This document shows, one piece after another, positions 63,641-64,000 of a stretch of 64,000 nucleotides of DNA. The notes under the pieces are model-generated. The model had not been told where the DNA came from. It ran no database searches and saw nothing but the letters and a program-made list of their open reading frames with translations. The first letter of the stretch is position 1. Each line of letters starts with the position of its first letter. A program made the position numbers and the translations under genes. The stretch comes from Acanthosepion esculentum (taxonomy: Eukaryota; Mollusca; Cephalopoda; Sepiida; Sepiidae), in NCBI GenBank assembly GCA_964036315.1, contig OZ038517.1:18009713-18073712 (forward strand), given 5' to 3'.

Positions 63641-64000
63641 TCATATTATTATTATTATTATTATTTAATTTCCTTTGATTTCTGGTGTGTATACATTTCG
63701 TTCCGGGTCCCGCCCAGAAACCTAAGTTTAGAAATGGCGTCATAACATTTTTCACTGACACAAAATAAAACATTTACGTAGATAAAGCCTTTCGTAAGGT
63801 GTGTTCTGTACTCGTGAGAACAACTTTTTGTATTTCTTTAAGGCATGGGCTACCGGGAATGCCTTCAATTAGTCTACTGTAGTCTTTTCCAACCAATCCG
63901 AGGGCTCCAACTACAATGTTCCCATGTGCCACATTTTTGAGATTTCTATTTCAAAGTTCTTGTATTTTGACAGTTTTTTTGAATATTTTCAAAGACACAT
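63641..64000 (-). pseudogene. RLE-type LINE fragment, continues past the window
   Basis: (ATT)n at about 63645-63665, 3' UTR from 63670, C-terminal frame from 63775. The sequence leaves the window at the KYKDLEIEI/SLKIFEK region. Confidence 0.75.

Overview
This window looks like intergenic heterochromatin-like DNA from a marine mollusc, most likely a coleoid cephalopod such as an octopus. The taxon is an inference from repeat style: very long TA, CT and ATT/TTC microsatellites, tRNA-derived SINEs, Penelope-like elements, and RTE-, CR1/jockey- and R2/R4-type LINE fragments. I found no convincing host protein gene. Nearly every long open frame is a low-complexity or satellite artefact. The only long biologically meaningful frame is a 525-residue reverse transcriptase of a 5'-truncated LINE (50419-51996, minus).

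Layout. 0-4.4 kb: pyrimidine/purine-rich simple DNA with one RLE-type LINE 3' end. 4.4-9.2 kb: RTE-like LINE fragments, a tRNA-derived SINE with multimerised tail, and a 22-copy 135-bp satellite that is the amplified 3' end of the RTE open frame. 9.2-22.9 kb: (TA)n tracts interleaved with Penelope-like GIY-YIG fragments, foldback repeats, SINEs (one a 5S rRNA-tRNA chimera) and CR1/jockey-type LINE copies. This part holds a cluster of short hammerhead-ribozyme-like motifs. 22.9-31 kb: pyrimidine-rich DNA, a chain of RLE LINE 3' ends joined through TAA tracts, SINEs, a retroposon with a 17-bp target duplication, and a 30-copy 33-bp satellite. 31-46 kb: a second hammerhead/palindrome area and four CT-rich satellites, one running into a 200-bp assembly gap. 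46-50 kb: simple DNA and more RLE LINE ends. 50-57.9 kb: the intact-frame LINE inside a repeat unit whose sister copies lie just downstream, a heat-shock-type promoter, a solo LTR with 5-bp target duplication, a 36-bp minisatellite, a pogo/Tigger-like remnant and SINEs. 57.9-64 kb: a run of minus-strand RLE LINE ends separated by ATT tracts.

How the parts relate. Most microsatellites are not independent. (TAA)n tracts are the tails and landing sites of the RLE LINEs, and many (TA)n tracts lie at or near the 3' side of hammerhead/Penelope-type repeats. Inverted duplications recur: SINEs with inverted tails, back-to-back Penelope fragments, palindromic hammerhead repeats.

The strongest candidate for something under-described is the cluster of minimal hammerhead motifs. 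They share CTGANGA, stem II, GAA, a self-complementary stem III and a U-H cleavage position. They occur in several unrelated-looking repeat families, including a SINE tail, and one family shows a compensatory stem change. Everything here was read by eye; no search or folding program was run.
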